64,000 bases of DNA from Sorghum bicolor (Eukaryota; Streptophyta; Magnoliopsida; Poales; Poaceae): the NCBI RefSeq assembly GCF_000003195.3, contig NC_012873.2:22966347-23030346 (forward strand), given 5' to 3'. Shown here piece after piece: positions 62,437 through 64,000 of the stretch (the stretch's first letter is position 1; each line of letters begins with the position of its first letter). The notes below the pieces were generated by a model. It was not told the DNA's origin and did no database searches. It saw only the letters and a list, made by a program, of their open reading frames with translations. The position numbers and the translations under genes are program-made.

Positions 62437-64000
62437 CATCGGCAAGGAAAACTCATACTTCCTCCCCTTAGGGGAAACTAATACAATGCCGATTCCTGCC
62501 CCCCGGTCACAGGTAGATCCATCAAAGAAGAGCGTCCAGGGTACAATTTCCAAGGTTTCCACTAGACCGCAATGCTGAGTCACAAAATCGGCCATAATCT
62601 GCCCTTTGACTGCCTTAGCCGATTCGTAACGCAAATCGAACTCCGACAGCGCTAAAATCCATTTACCGATCCTACCACTCATAATCGGCATAGATAGCAT
62701 GTATCGGACCACGTCATCTTTGCAAACAACAGTGCATTCGGCCGATAACAGGTAATGTCTCAGCTTGATACATGAAAAATATAAGCATAAGCATAGTTTC
62801 TCAATGGCCGAATACCTGGTTTCAGCATCAATCAACCTCCTACTCAAATAATAAATTACCCTTTCTTTCCCTTCAAATTCTTGAACCAAAGTTGAACCGA
62901 TAACCGATCCATCGGTAGATAAATACAATCTGAAGGGCTTCCCTTGTTGAGGTGGAACTAGAACTGGAGGATTTACTAGATACTTCTTGATTTCATCCAG
63001 AGCCAACTACTGTTCTTCTCCCCAAATAAACTCTTGATCGGCTTTCAATTTAAGAAGAGGACTGAAAGCACGAATCCTACCAGACAAATTCGATATAAAT
63101 CTCCTGATAAAATTTACCTTGCCGATCAAGGATTGGAGCTCGGTTTTGTTGGTAGGGGCCACTATTTTATTGATGGCATCAATAGATCTTCGACTAATTT
63201 CAATACCCCTATGATGTACCATGAAACCAAGAAACTGCCCTGCCGATACGCCAAATGCACACTTGTTGGGATTCATCTTCAATCCATGCTTCCTTGTGCA
63301 CTCTAACACTTTTTGTAAATCGGCAAGATGCTTTGAGAAATCTCCAGACTTAACCACCACATCATCAATATAAATCTCCACGAGCTTGCCGATGAACTCA
63401 TGAAATATAAAATTCATAGCCCTTTGATAGGTAGCACCAGCGTTCTTCAACCCAAAAGTCATGACTATCCATTCAAATAGCCCAACATGACCAGGACACC
63501 TGAATGTGGTTTTTGGGATATCCTCCTCCGCCATGAATATTTGATTGTAACCTGCATTACCATCCATGAAGCTGATGACCTGATGACCAGCCGCATCATC
63601 AACCAGTAGATCGGCGACAGGCATTGGGTATCCATCCATCGGCGTAGCTTTATTGAGATTCCTGAAATCAATGCACACCCGAAGCTTCCCGTTCTTCTTG
63701 TAAACCGGAACAACATTGGAAATCCACTCGGCATACCGACACTGCCGAATAAACTTAGCTTCAATAAGTTTGGTGATTTCGGCCTTAATATCAGGTAGAA
63801 TGTTAGGATTACATCGGCGGGCTGGTTGCTGATGTGGCCGAAATCCAGACTTGATGGGTAACCGATGTTCAACAATTGATCGGTCTAAACCAGGCATCTC
63901 GGTATAATCCCAAGCAAAGCAATCTTTATATTCCTTTAACAAACTAGTCAATTGTTGCTTACTCTCAGGATCTAATTTAGCGCTAATAAAAGTAGGCCTA
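62437..64000 (-). pseudogene. pol: Reverse transcriptase and RNase H N-terminal part of element E (partial)
   Basis: RT motifs are as in D: QPARRCNPNILPDIKAE, CIDFRNLNKATP, MTFGLKNAGATYQRAM, YIDDVVVKSG, then RNase H WTLFFDGSTCDRGAG. TAG 63007-63009 stands where D has CAG (EEQQLAL). A one-base deletion near 62434-62439 (GCAACATC versus GCAACAATC in D) ends the frame in RNase H. The N-terminus lies beyond 64000. Confidence 0.9.

Larger units (their letters stand above)
34370..64000 (+). mobile_element. Element C: Tat-type gypsy element with antisense PMD gene, split by D and E
   Basis: The pieces of C in the window are 34370-43449 and 55838-56073; 43450-55837 is element D and 56074 onward is element E. 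C has a 5' LTR, PBS, gag-pro, pol, paired hairpins and an antisense PMD pseudogene on the minus strand. Its remaining exons, PPT and 3' LTR should follow E outside the window. Many stops and frameshifts mark it as older than D. Confidence 0.9.
56074..64000 (-). mobile_element. Element E: 3' two-thirds of a Tat-type gypsy element (runs off window)
   Basis: This is the same family and orientation as D: 3' LTR, PPT, antisense PMD gene on plus, paired hairpins, integrase, RNase H and RT. The window ends inside RT, so gag, PBS and 5' LTR are not seen. It is inserted in exon 3 of the antisense gene of C. Confidence 0.93.

Overview
This window is repeat-rich plant DNA, most likely from a grass (Poaceae, probably panicoid). 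The evidence is a dense stack of nested Ty3/gypsy LTR retrotransposons of the Tat, Athila and chromovirus types, a CACTA transposon end and a grass-type MITE. I found no convincing single-copy host gene, tRNA, rRNA or CRISPR array. Structural calls rest on TG...CA LTR ends, primer-binding sites (PBS), polypurine tracts (PPT), 5-bp target-site duplications (TSDs) and protein motifs read by eye.

Layout. 1-2877: 5' part of a minus-strand chromovirus-like element (A), inserted into element B. 2878-5222: 3' part of a plus-strand Tat-type element (B), carrying an antisense plant-mobile-domain (PMD) pseudogene; B interrupts element I. 5223 to about 7304: 5' part of minus-strand gypsy element I. 7305-8978, 20956-21758 and 30929-34035: older unassigned repeat-like sequence, including a MITE at 8646-8888. 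8979-20950: complete Tat-type element F (TSD AAATG) with an antisense multi-exon gene of the Transposase_28 type. 21764-30923: Athila-like element G (TSD ACATC) lacking reverse transcriptase and integrase. 34039-34364: CACTA terminus. 34370 to beyond the window: plus-strand Tat element C, interrupted by two minus-strand relatives. D (43450-55837, TSD GGGGC) is complete; E (from 56074) runs off the window end.

C, D, E and B belong to one family. Sense gag-pro and pol ORFs come first, then a convergent antisense gene with its own TATA box and six exons: an N-terminal PMD, a Pro-rich and basic linker, and a C-terminal coiled coil. The PPT and 3' LTR follow. Element F independently carries an antisense gene with the same plan but a different N-terminal domain. 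Extra antisense ORFs are known in Tat-lineage elements, so the category is not new. The details worth a second look are the conserved TATA and exon structure, paired hairpins between the convergent ORFs, family-wide enrichment of GCCGAT/ATCGGC, a GC-AG intron, and an excess of TAG stops at former Gln codons.

Insertion order: A into B into I; F and G into older sequence; C into the CACTA element; D and E into the antisense gene of C, 231 bp apart. The D LTRs differ at 4 of 689 positions and the F LTRs at about 12 of 455, so D is the younger of the two complete Tat insertions. No element looks fully intact: all have stops, frameshifts, a lost splice site or truncation.
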